From positions 1 through 40,877 of the forward strand of contig JANXYV010000036.1 in NCBI GenBank assembly GCA_025355875.1: a stretch of DNA of 40,877 nucleotides, written 5' to 3'. Below, in pieces: positions 1-7,420 of the stretch (positions within the stretch are counted from its first letter, which is position 1; each line of letters begins with the position of its first letter). Under the pieces are notes generated by a model. It worked only from the letters and a program-made list of their open reading frames with translations, searched no databases and had not been told where the DNA came from. The stretch comes from Prolixibacteraceae bacterium (GTDB taxonomy: Bacteria; Bacteroidota; Bacteroidia; Bacteroidales; Prolixibacteraceae). Made by a program: the position numbers and the translations under genes.

Positions 1-24
1 CAGCAGAGCCTGTGTCCCCTTCCT

Positions 25-41
25 CTTTACAATGTGTAAAG
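25..41. other. short perfect hairpin in AT-rich left edge
   Basis: Two 7-base arms (CTTTACA and TGTAAAG) flank a 3-base loop. No T-tract follows, so a terminator role for a gene left of the window is only possible. The rest of bases 1-129 is AT-rich and I see no gene in it. Confidence 0.3.
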
Positions 42-129
42 TTAATATTCTGAAAATAAAATGTTTGAGAAATACACAGAAATAAAATAGTCAAAAAATA
101 ATGCTCAAAGAATTTGGATTACAACATAG

Positions 130-320
130 AAGAAACTGATCGGATATTCCGAAAAAGGTGAATTGTTTATGGCCGATGCCGATCCTTCAGGATTGAAAAT
201 TACCAGTAAAACAAAAGTGACACTGGGCTCCGAGCAACACTGGCACATCCGGTGATCAGCCAGGGAGTATTGTATGTTCGTCATGGAAATACCCTGATTG
301 CCTACAAAATATCAGAATAA
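130..320 (+). pseudogene. decayed C-terminus of a PQQ-type beta-propeller protein
   Basis: Translating from 130 gives the end of a propeller protein up to residues LGSEQHW, after which the frame hits TGA at 253. Shifting frame at 243 restores the expected ending, AHPVISQGVLYVRHG, and a natural TAA at 318-320. This matches the WAHPxxxxGKLYxRHG ending of the propeller genes at 957 and 2217. The frames fit a single missing G at about 242-244 (TGGGCA read as TGGCA). Upstream there is a stop at 127-129 and no propeller-like coding in any frame, so the fragment is also truncated at its 5' end. It is a remnant of a further paralogue in the same tandem array. A sequencing error could explain the frameshift but not the truncation. 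Confidence 0.75.
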
Positions 321-342
321 AAAAAAAATAAAAAAGGGAAAT

Positions 343-906
343 ATGGGAAAAAAGAATCCTGCGCTGATCCTGATCGACATTCAGAAGGCTTTCGAAGATC
401 TGGAGTATTGGGGCGGTCAGCGAAATAATTTGGATGCTGAAAAGAAAGCCGGCAAATTGCTGGCATTTTGGCGGAAGAAAGGATGGCCGGTTTTTCACGT
501 CAAACATTGTTCGTCAAACCCGGATTCGAGGCTTGCTGAAGGAAAACCAGGCAACGATTTTCAGGAAGTTATCCTACCGATCGACGGCGAAATAGTCATC
601 AAAAAGAATGTTAACAGTGCGTTTATCGGCACCAATCTGAAAGAAATGCTGGATGCTGCAAATATCCTGAAAGTTGTAATTGCCGGACTCACTACCGATC
701 AATGTGTTTCGACCTCTGTTCGGATGGCCGGGAATCTGGGATTTGAGACGATTCTGGTAGAGGATGCAACAGCTACCTTCTGCAAAAAGGGCATGGATGG
801 GAAGCTGTTTTCGGCTGAAATCATTCATGAAACCGCAATCGCCAGTCTGATGGATGAATTCGCTGCTGTTTTCAAATCGAATGATCTTTTAAACACGATA
901 CAATAG
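343..906 (+). CDS. isochorismatase-family cysteine hydrolase
   Basis: This 187-residue cytosolic protein belongs to the isochorismatase-like (nicotinamidase-type) hydrolases, which cleave C-N or ether bonds through a Cys-Asp-Lys triad. The triad is visible: Asp12 in ILIDIQ, Lys88 before NVNSAF, and Cys121 in TTDQCVSTSVRMAG, including the conserved cis-peptide region. I start at ATG 343 because AAGGGAA lies just upstream. A longer reading from 298 would run back through the propeller remnant. Length fits the family. It sits 50 bases before the tandem propeller genes and may be co-transcribed with them, but nothing ties its substrate to them. Sequence alone does not say whether it acts on nicotinamide, isochorismate, a carbamoyl compound or another substrate. 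Confidence 0.88.
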   Translation: MGKKNPALILIDIQKAFEDLEYWGGQRNNLDAEKKAGKLLAFWRKKGWPVFHVKHCSSNPDSRLAEGKPGNDFQEVILPIDGEIVIKKNVNSAFIGTNLKEMLDAANILKVVIAGLTTDQCVSTSVRMAGNLGFETILVEDATATFCKKGMDGKLFSAEIIHETAIASLMDEFAAVFKSNDLLNTIQ

Positions 907-956
907 AAATTAATCACGCTTCAAAACTTAAAGAAGTAAAACCAATTAACTTAAAA

Positions 957-2195
957 ATGAGACAATTAAAACTATTAATTACCTTCTTATTATTGAATTT
1001 CATTGCTTTTTCGCAGGTGGCGCAATTTCGCGGCCCTAATCGCGACGGAAAATTTTTGGATTCAGGATTACTGAAAAAATGGCCTGATGCCGGTCCAGAA
1101 TTAGTCCTGAAAGTGGAAGGAATTGGCAAAGGATACTCCTCAGTAGTGGCCACCGATCAGTATATTTTTGCTTCAGGAATGAAAGATACCCTGGATTATT
1201 TGTCGTGTATCGCGGCCGATGGAAAAATAAAATGGCAGGTTCCGTACGGCCGTTCCTGGAAGCAATCTTTTCCTGAAACCCGAAGCACTCCAACCATAGA
1301 AGGTGATCGTGTCTATGTGGTCAGCGGGGTTGGTGAACTGGTTTGTCTGAATGTTTCGGATGGAGTTATTCGCTGGAAAGTGAACGTCGACAAGGATTAT
1401 CAGGCAGAGTGGCACATCTGGGGCGTTTCGGAATCTCCCCTGATTGTGGGTGACCAAGTGATTTGCTCGCCAGGAGGAAAATTAACCTCCATAGTTGCGT
1501 TCGATAAAATGACCGGGAAACTGGTATGGAAAAGTGAATCAGTTGGTGGCCCGCGTTGCTATGTTTCACCAACCATTTATGAATACAAAACTTTCCGGTA
1601 CATTCTGGCTGCAACCGGAACCCATTTAATAGCCCTTGAACCTGCAACCGGGAGAGTTGTCTGGACATTCAAATATTGGGATGGCGAAAAATGGGACCAG
1701 CCCGGATTGATCTGGGCCAATACTCCAATATTTAAAGGACCTGACATTTTCCTTTCGATGGGATACAATTACCGTAACGTGATGCTCACCATGAGTGAAG
1801 ATGGGAAATCGGTTACGGAAAAATGGAGCAACCTGGTTCTCGATAATCACCATCATGGCTTGATTGAACTGGATGGATTTATTTATGGCTCGAACTGGAT
1901 TAGCAATGGAAAAGGTAACTGGGTTTGCATGGACTGGAATTCGGGCGAGACAAAGTACGAAACTGATTGGTTAACCAAAGGAGCAGAAATTTATGCCGAT
2001 GGATTACTATATATTCTGGAAGAAAAAGCGGGTACTGTTGCCTTAATGAAACCGAATTCTCAAAGCTTTGATGTGGTCAGTTCCTTCAAACTGCAGGGTG
2101 GCTCCGGTCCATTCTGGGCTCATCCTTTCGTGGCCAATGGTAAATTGTATTTACGTCATGGCGATGTTCTTTTTGTTTACAACATCAAAGCCTGA
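957..2195 (+). CDS. secreted PQQ-type beta-propeller protein (first tandem copy)
   Basis: The 412-residue product begins with a signal peptide (hydrophobic stretch at about residues 5-18, cleavage near FSQ) followed by FRGPNRDG. The body is built of propeller blades with the PQQ-repeat signature: AxDxxTGKxxW-like strands such as MTGKLVWK, and ATGRVVWT. It is probably periplasmic. The family (BamB/PQQ-like quinoprotein fold) includes true quinoprotein dehydrogenases and non-enzymatic scaffolds. I see no adjacent-cysteine disulfide ring or cytochrome domain of the classical PQQ alcohol dehydrogenases, so PQQ binding is unproven. It is clearly paralogous to the next gene: both share GYSS, SFPETR/TFPETR, and the ending WAHP...GKLYLRHG/GKLFIRHG. 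Confidence 0.9.
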   Translation: MRQLKLLITFLLLNFIAFSQVAQFRGPNRDGKFLDSGLLKKWPDAGPELVLKVEGIGKGYSSVVATDQYIFASGMKDTLDYLSCIAADGKIKWQVPYGRSWKQSFPETRSTPTIEGDRVYVVSGVGELVCLNVSDGVIRWKVNVDKDYQAEWHIWGVSESPLIVGDQVICSPGGKLTSIVAFDKMTGKLVWKSESVGGPRCYVSPTIYEYKTFRYILAATGTHLIALEPATGRVVWTFKYWDGEKWDQPGLIWANTPIFKGPDIFLSMGYNYRNVMLTMSEDGKSVTEKWSNLVLDNHHHGLIELDGFIYGSNWISNGKGNWVCMDWNSGETKYETDWLTKGAEIYADGLLYILEEKAGTVALMKPNSQSFDVVSSFKLQGGSGPFWAHPFVANGKLYLRHGDVLFVYNIKA

Positions 2196-2216
2196 ATCAT
2201 TCAATAGGACTTGAAT

Positions 2217-3458
2217 ATGAAAAGTCTGCCAATATCAATGTTATTAATTCTGATTTCAGCCAGGTTGTTTTCCCAGGATGTGGTTGAATGGCGAGGCCCG
2301 GGCCGGACGGGTACCTATCCTGATCAAAACCTTTTAAAAAGTTGGCCTTCCGGCGGGCCGGAAATTTTACTGGAGTTGAAAAATGTTGGAAATGGATATT
2401 CCTCACCGGTTGTGTATAAAAATATCATCTATATTACCGGGAAAAAAGACAGTCTTGATATGGTAGGTTCATACGAAATGAATGGAACCCGAAAGTGGGA
2501 AACAGCTTATGGACAGTCATGGGCCAGAACATTTCCGGAAACCCGTTGTACACCAACTATTGAGAATGATCGAATCTACCTGGTAAGCGGAATGGGACAA
2601 GTTGTCTGTGTAGATTCAACTTCAGGAAAATTAATCTGGACAGTTGATGCCAATTCAGATTTCAAAGGAGAACCTCATAAATGGGGAATTGCCGAATCTC
2701 TCGCTATATCAGATAGGGCTGTATTTTATGTGACTGGTGGCGAAGAAACATCAGTGATTGCTCTCAGCAAAATGGATGGGAAATTGCTTTGGAAAACCAA
2801 AAGTCTTGGCGGGCCCCGCGCCTATGCTTCGCCGGTGGTTATCGAAAAGGCAGGAATGAAATTACTGTTGGCACAAACTTCCAACGATTTGATAGCTATA
2901 AACATTGAAAATGGCGAAATAGTCTGGAGCTATGACCTGAAACAACATCAGACCGGTAAAATGGGAAAAGGTGCAAACACCAATACTCCACTCTATTACA
3001 ACGATGAAATACTGATTACCAGCGGATATAATCATCCGGCATTCATGCTGAAGCTTTCGCCTGATGGAAAGTCAGTTTCATTAAAATGGACCAATCCCGA
3101 TTTTGATGTTCATTTCGGAGGGGTGGTCAAAATAGGCGAATATCTTTTCGGTTCAAACTGGCAAACCAACAACTCCGGAAACTGGATGTGTCTGGATTGG
3201 CAAACAGGCAAAACCATGTATGAAACGAAATGGTTTAACAAGGGATCCGTCATTTCAGCTGATGGACTTCTATATTGTCTGGAAGAAAAATCTGGCAATC
3301 TGGCAATAGTAAGGCCAAATCCTGAAAAGTTTGAAGTAATTAGTTCAGTGAAGGTTAAAAAAGGTTCGGGACCATATTGGGCTCATCCGGCCATTTTCAA
3401 CGGGAAATTATTTATACGTCATGGAGAAAATCTTGCGGTTTATAACTTGAGAAAATAG
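2217..3458 (+). CDS. secreted PQQ-type beta-propeller protein (second tandem copy)
   Basis: This 413-residue paralogue of the 957 gene lies 21 bases after it. I use ATG 2217 rather than the in-frame TTG at 2211 because an AGGA-like site at 2206-2209 is correctly spaced. A signal peptide (LLILISARLFSQ) precedes WRGPGRTG. Blade repeats include TSGKLIWT, MDGKLLWK and ENGEIVWS. Shared blocks with the upstream copy run along the whole length (GYSSPVV, RTFPETRCTPTIENDRIYLVSG, GSNW, WAHP...RHG), showing tandem duplication followed by divergence. It is predicted periplasmic. Substrate or cofactor is not visible. The next gene begins four bases after its stop, so this is one operon. Confidence 0.9.
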   Translation: MKSLPISMLLILISARLFSQDVVEWRGPGRTGTYPDQNLLKSWPSGGPEILLELKNVGNGYSSPVVYKNIIYITGKKDSLDMVGSYEMNGTRKWETAYGQSWARTFPETRCTPTIENDRIYLVSGMGQVVCVDSTSGKLIWTVDANSDFKGEPHKWGIAESLAISDRAVFYVTGGEETSVIALSKMDGKLLWKTKSLGGPRAYASPVVIEKAGMKLLLAQTSNDLIAINIENGEIVWSYDLKQHQTGKMGKGANTNTPLYYNDEILITSGYNHPAFMLKLSPDGKSVSLKWTNPDFDVHFGGVVKIGEYLFGSNWQTNNSGNWMCLDWQTGKTMYETKWFNKGSVISADGLLYCLEEKSGNLAIVRPNPEKFEVISSVKVKKGSGPYWAHPAIFNGKLFIRHGENLAVYNLRK

Positions 3459-3462
3459 CAAA

Positions 3463-4884
3463 TTGGAAAAGAGAATTAAATATGGCATTTTACTGACAGC
3501 GATCTTTACGCTGCTTCTATTTCTATGGTGGATGTTTCACGATCCGACGAATAAATTTGCCGAGAGCATTCCCGGAGAAGACAAAAAAGGAACCGACTCA
3601 TTAAAGGTTGGTCCGCCGGTAAATATTGGTGAAAACTTTCAGGTTTTCAATACAGAAACCTCAGGTTTAAAAGGAACCTGGACACGATTTCGGGGAGCCG
3701 ATTTCGATAACATTGTAAAAAATTCGGTACCCCTGAAAAACAGTTGGTCGGGTAATGAACCCGAAATCAAATGGTCGGTAGATCTGGGTGAAGGCCACGC
3801 CGGGCCCGCTATTTACGAAGGAAAAGTATATGTGATGGATTACGACGAAGCCACACGATCTGATGCCCTTCGCTGTTTCTCGCTTGAAGGAGGTAAGGAA
3901 CTTTGGAGACGTTCGTATAAAGTTAGCCTGAAACGAAACCATGGAATGTCGCGCACCGTTCCGGCAGTAAATGCTGAATATGTATTGACCATGGGGCCAC
4001 GCTGCCATGTGATGTGTGTCAGACGCGAAACCGGCGATCTGGTCTGGGGACTCGACCTGGTTCAGAAATACAAAACAGAAGTGCCGCTCTGGTTTACCGG
4101 GCAATGTCCGATGATCGACGGCAACAAAGCGATTCTGGCTCCGGGAGGAAGTTCGGTGATGATCGCTGTGGAGCTGTCTACCGGCAAGGTTCTCTGGGAA
4201 ACTCCCAATCCGGGTGGAATTAAGATGTCGCATTCATCCATCATGCCCTGGACCCTGAACGGAAAGAAGATGTACGTTTACAGCGCGGTCGGGGCTGTTT
4301 TGGGAATTTCGGCCGAAGGTGCCGATGAAGGAAAGATTCTCTGGAAATCGACGGCCTGGAACCACGCCGTGGTTGCACCTGCTCCGGTTTGTTTTCCGGA
4401 TGGAAAAATATTCCTGACAGCCGGATACGGTGCCGGAAGCATGGTAATCAAAATAAGTCCTTCGGGAGTTGAATATAAAGTGGAAGTTCTGAAACAATAT
4501 TTACCAAAGGATGGAATGGCTTGTGAACAACAAACTCCGGTGATATTCGACGGAATGATGTTTGCCATTGAACCGAAAGATGCCGGACCTCTCCGGAATC
4601 AGCTCATTTGCGTCAATCCGGACGATGTGAACAAAGTGGTATGGACTTCAGGAAAGGAAAGCCGTTTTGGACTCGGGCCATACCTGATTGCGGATAAAAA
4701 GATGTTTTTGCTAAACGATGAAGGAACGCTTACAATGATCAAACCTGACGGCAAAAAGTATATTCAACTGGCCCAGAAAAAGCTGTTCGACGGTCAGGAT
4801 GCCTGGGCTCCGATGGCCATTGCCGATGGGCGTTTGCTGTTGCGCGATTCGAAAAAGATGTATTGCGTTAATATAAAACAATAA
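3463..4884 (+). CDS. membrane-anchored PQQ-type beta-propeller protein
   Basis: The 473-residue protein appears to start at TTG 3463, four bases after the previous stop. That start gives a positively charged N-terminus and one transmembrane helix (about residues 7-25), so the propeller would face the periplasm on a membrane anchor. The next in-frame Met lies within that helix, which supports the TTG. A charged linker to residue about 70 precedes the propeller opening (TRFRGADFDN). Blade strands include LEGGKELWRR, ETGDLVWG and STGKVLWE. It is more distant from the 957/2217 pair. It is also more cysteine-rich (CHVMCVRR), though without a cluster motif. Function is unknown beyond the fold. Confidence 0.87.
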   Translation: MEKRIKYGILLTAIFTLLLFLWWMFHDPTNKFAESIPGEDKKGTDSLKVGPPVNIGENFQVFNTETSGLKGTWTRFRGADFDNIVKNSVPLKNSWSGNEPEIKWSVDLGEGHAGPAIYEGKVYVMDYDEATRSDALRCFSLEGGKELWRRSYKVSLKRNHGMSRTVPAVNAEYVLTMGPRCHVMCVRRETGDLVWGLDLVQKYKTEVPLWFTGQCPMIDGNKAILAPGGSSVMIAVELSTGKVLWETPNPGGIKMSHSSIMPWTLNGKKMYVYSAVGAVLGISAEGADEGKILWKSTAWNHAVVAPAPVCFPDGKIFLTAGYGAGSMVIKISPSGVEYKVEVLKQYLPKDGMACEQQTPVIFDGMMFAIEPKDAGPLRNQLICVNPDDVNKVVWTSGKESRFGLGPYLIADKKMFLLNDEGTLTMIKPDGKKYIQLAQKKLFDGQDAWAPMAIADGRLLLRDSKKMYCVNIKQ

Positions 4885-4888
4885 AGCG

Positions 4889-5863
4889 ATGAACCGAAAA
4901 CTGATAAATGTTGCATTGATCGTTTTGGCTGTGGCCATTGTTTTTATTATTGGGAAAGATTTTATTGGGAAGAAAGCCGGGAAAAACATTGAAAACCCGT
5001 TCGAATACAATGTGGATGAATTCCGGAAAGTTGATTCGACACAGATTTTATATGCCGAAAAGTCTCATTTTCGCGTGAAAATAAACAGTTGGGCGGGAAT
5101 CGCTTTATCTGATTCGACCATTGTGATTGCTTCGGCAAATGAATTACTTAAATTCAATTATTCGGGAAAACTGGTCTTCAATAAGCAATTGATTGATACG
5201 GCAACATGCCTCGCGATAGACAGCCACCGCCAAATTTGGATTGGCATGATGAACTATGTGGCCTTATACAATCATGAAGGCACTTTAATCAAACGCTGGA
5301 ATTCGTTTGGCGAACGGGCAGTTTTTACTTCCATTGCTGTTCAGGGAGAAAATATATTTATTGCTGATGCCGGAAACCGTATGGTTTATCAGTGTGAGAC
5401 CAAAGGTGAGATTATCCAGAAAATCGGAGAGAAAGATGAACAGAAAGGAATCCCTGGATTCATCATCCCGAGTCCCTATTTTGATGTGGCGTTTGATACC
5501 AATGGCTTTTTGTGGGCAGCCAATACTGGCCGTCATTCGTTCGAGAATTACAATCCGGATGGCTCTTTACGGACATCATGGGGCGTTACAAGTATGAAAA
5601 TTGAGGGTTTCAGCGGTTGCTGCAATCCCGCGCACTTTACAATCATGGATGACAATTCGTTCATTACCAGCGAAAAAGGAATACCACGTATCAAGTTGTA
5701 TGATTCTCATGGTCAATTCACAGGTATTGTCGCGCCCCCGGCTGCGTTTGAAGGTTCATTGGCTCCGGATATTGCGGTAGACAAACAACAACGGGTGGTC
5801 GCTTTGGATTTTGAACGCCAGCAGGTTCGTATTTTTGAAAAGAAAAAGAATGGAAACAACTAG
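4889..5863 (+). CDS. membrane-anchored NHL-type beta-propeller protein
   Basis: The 324-residue protein has one N-terminal transmembrane helix (about residues 7-23) and then a repeat domain with NHL/6-bladed propeller features: GENIFIADAGNRMVYQ, WNSFGERA, and FLWAANTGRHSFENYNPDG. NHL domains usually bind partners or ligands rather than catalyse, although some lyases use the fold. A GCCNP motif near residue 247 contains adjacent cysteines. It starts four bases after the preceding propeller gene and its end overlaps the next gene by 14 bases, so it is translated as part of the same operon. It is predicted to sit on the outer face of the inner membrane beside the Tat-exported iron-sulfur proteins. 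A role as docking subunit is inference. Confidence 0.82.
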   Translation: MNRKLINVALIVLAVAIVFIIGKDFIGKKAGKNIENPFEYNVDEFRKVDSTQILYAEKSHFRVKINSWAGIALSDSTIVIASANELLKFNYSGKLVFNKQLIDTATCLAIDSHRQIWIGMMNYVALYNHEGTLIKRWNSFGERAVFTSIAVQGENIFIADAGNRMVYQCETKGEIIQKIGEKDEQKGIPGFIIPSPYFDVAFDTNGFLWAANTGRHSFENYNPDGSLRTSWGVTSMKIEGFSGCCNPAHFTIMDDNSFITSEKGIPRIKLYDSHGQFTGIVAPPAAFEGSLAPDIAVDKQQRVVALDFERQQVRIFEKKKNGNN

Positions 5864-6053
5864 AAGGGATTTTTTCAGAAAGGCCGCGCAACTGACTTTT
5901 CTATCAGTAATGGTTGGTGGATCAGTATATTTGATAACCGAAAACCGTGTACAGTTGGATACTTGTACTGAAAATAAATTTTGCAAAAAATGTCAGAAAC
6001 TAACCACCTGTTCGTTGGATCAGGCTAAAAATTACCGAAGCAATGAGCGATAA
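5850..6053 (+). CDS. small Tat-signal four-cysteine protein
   Basis: The 67-residue product begins METTRRDFFRKAA, a twin-arginine signal, followed by a hydrophobic stretch to about residue 30. The mature part is only about 35 residues and has four cysteines, Cys39, Cys45, Cys48 and Cys54 (spacing C-x5-C-x2-C-x6-C), enough for one iron-sulfur cluster or a zinc site. The start at 5850 is chosen because the twin-arginine motif begins there; longer in-frame sequence is the tail of the upstream gene read in another frame. It overlaps the NHL gene by 14 bases and the following ferredoxin gene by 11, implying translational coupling. I do not recognise the family. Tat export suggests a cofactor is inserted in the cytosol. 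Confidence 0.72.
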   Translation: METTRRDFFRKAAQLTFLSVMVGGSVYLITENRVQLDTCTENKFCKKCQKLTTCSLDQAKNYRSNER

Positions 6054-6648
6054 AAATGAGCCCAAAAGCATGGAGCGACGGCGGTTTATCCGCACCGGCA
6101 TGCAATCGGTTCTGGCCGTTTCGTTGGGTGGAATTGCCGGCGTTTCTCTCCTTAAATCGACTTCAAAAAAACTGGTATGGCAACTCGACCCGTTTAAATG
6201 TGTGCAATGCGGGCGTTGTGCCACCGAGTGTGTGATGACTCCCTCGGCTGTCAAATGTGTGCATTCTTTCAACTTATGCGGGTATTGCGATTTATGCGGC
6301 GGTTATCTGAAACCCGATGCGAATGCACGCAGTACTGCAGCCGAAAATCAGCTTTGTCCAACTGCTGCCATCAAACGCCAGTATATTGAAGATCCTTATT
6401 TTGAATATGTAATTGATGAAAAACTGTGTATCGGTTGTGCCAAGTGCGTAGCCGGATGTACTTCATTTGGAAATGGTTCATTGCATCTGCAGGTTCGGCA
6501 CGACCGTTGCGAAAACTGCAACGAATGTGCTATTGCAAGGGTTTGTCCTTCAGAGGCTTTTCTGCGAGTTCCTGTTGATACTCCTTATATGATTAAGGGT
6601 GGATTCACGAAAGGCGGAACCAGTAAGGATCAATTGAAGAAAGGATAA
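6043..6648 (+). CDS. Tat-exported 4x[4Fe-4S] ferredoxin, NapG-like
   Basis: The 201-residue protein has a twin-arginine signal (ERRRFIRTG) and a hydrophobic segment to about residue 37. It carries seventeen cysteines arranged as CVQCGRCATEC (53-63), LCGYCDLC with a later CP (79-105), CIGCAKCVAGC (129-139) and CENCNEC with CP (156-168), enough for about four [4Fe-4S] clusters as in the NapG/MauM/DmsB group. NapG works with NapH to pass quinol electrons to periplasmic acceptors, and a NapH-like gene follows after an inserted ORF6N gene. Start ATG 6043 overlaps the small Tat gene. It probably shuttles electrons on the periplasmic face of the membrane. Its partner enzyme is not evident. Confidence 0.87.
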   Translation: MSDKNEPKSMERRRFIRTGMQSVLAVSLGGIAGVSLLKSTSKKLVWQLDPFKCVQCGRCATECVMTPSAVKCVHSFNLCGYCDLCGGYLKPDANARSTAAENQLCPTAAIKRQYIEDPYFEYVIDEKLCIGCAKCVAGCTSFGNGSLHLQVRHDRCENCNECAIARVCPSEAFLRVPVDTPYMIKGGFTKGGTSKDQLKKG

Positions 6649-6898
6649 AAAAGTTGGCTGTCGCAGTCTCAGTTTTCAGAAAATTCTAAGATAACAAATT
6701 ATGACCTTAGAAGGCGGAGTGAAAACTTTGAGGTGCAATTTTAGCATCTTAAACAAACATTGAAAGAAAAAGATAAAGTGTCAGCCTAAGATGAACTCAT
6801 CACAATTTGTGATAAGTTCAAAATATTAGTCTGGAATAAAATAGAAACATTGTAATCGGGTAGACTATAAAGCTGATAAATAATTAGCATTCAGTTAT
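6649..6898. other. 250-base gap between NapG-like and ORF6N genes
   Basis: No complete gene is visible. It contains an imperfect hairpin (TTCTAAG at 6684-6690, CTTAGAA at 6706-6712), stop-riddled AT-rich sequence and the 29-bp palindrome described separately. The interval breaks an otherwise tightly packed operon and probably came in with the ORF6N gene. Confidence 0.6.
6792..6820. promoter_or_regulatory. 29-bp near-perfect palindrome upstream of the ORF6N gene
   Basis: Fourteen-base arms around T6806 pair at 13 of 14 positions; the only mismatch is 6798/6814. The core ATCACAATTTGTGAT (6799-6813) is the exact reverse complement of the core of a second palindrome inside the ORF6N gene. It lies 78 bases before ATG 6899, a reasonable operator position, but it could also be a fragment of a second ORF6N gene: its codons read NSSQFVISS, resembling that family's variable segment. 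Confidence 0.6.
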
Positions 6899-7420
6899 AT
6901 GCAAATCGAAAAAATTCAATCAAAGATCTACGAAATCCAGGGGCAAAAGGTCATGCTGGATTTTGATCTTGCAGAACTTTATGAGGTAGAAACAAGGATT
7001 TTAAATCAGGCAGTAAAACGAAATATTGATCTTTTCCCGGAGGATTTCATGTTTCAGCTTTCACAAAGCGAATGGGAAAGTATGTCATCACAAATTGTGA
7101 TGACATACCCGACAAAGCGGCCTAAAACTTCTTCGCCTTTTGCATTTACCGAACATGGTGTAACAATGCTTGCCAATGTTTTGAGGAGTAAAAAGGCCAG
7201 ACAAACAAGTATTGCCATCGTGCGAGCATTTATTGCTATCAAAAAGTTTGTTGTAAGTTACAAGGAGCTGGCTGAAAGTTTGCAACTACTTGAAAACAAA
7301 TACGACCAGCAGTTCAAGAACGTGTACGATGCAATCAACTTCCTGCTCCAAAAGGATAATCAGGATACGGAGCAAAAACAGCGCAAACGAATTGGTTTTA
7401 AAAGTGATGAAACAACTTAA
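6899..7420 (+). CDS. ORF6N-domain protein (KilA-N/Bro-type, putative DNA-binding)
   Basis: The 173-residue protein carries the ORF6N domain (PF10543) over about residues 5-95: KIYEIQGQKVMLDFDLAELY, then ETRILNQAVKRN, FPEDFMFQLS and FAFTEHGVTMLANVLRS. A helical coiled tail follows and ends in the common RKRIGF motif. Such proteins are related to phage antirepressor/KilA-N proteins and occur alone in Bacteroidota genomes. DNA binding is likely; targets are unknown. The length is that of an intact family member. It sits between the NapG-like and NapH-like genes, whose relatives normally adjoin, so it looks inserted. Its stop overlaps the NapH-like start by 14 bases, which would couple their translation. 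A perfect 29-bp palindrome lies within it. Confidence 0.88.
   Translation: MQIEKIQSKIYEIQGQKVMLDFDLAELYEVETRILNQAVKRNIDLFPEDFMFQLSQSEWESMSSQIVMTYPTKRPKTSSPFAFTEHGVTMLANVLRSKKARQTSIAIVRAFIAIKKFVVSYKELAESLQLLENKYDQQFKNVYDAINFLLQKDNQDTEQKQRKRIGFKSDETT
7080..7108. promoter_or_regulatory. 29-bp perfect palindrome inside the ORF6N coding sequence
   Basis: The left arm GTATGTCATCACAA (7080-7093) and right arm TTGTGATGACATAC (7095-7108) pair completely around A7094. The codons read SMSSQIVMTYP, a segment where ORF6N proteins differ most from one another. The core ATCACAAATTGTGAT is the reverse complement of the core at 6799-6813. It may be a DNA site recognised by the protein itself, a hairpin in the mRNA, or a site of rearrangement. 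Confidence 0.6.
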
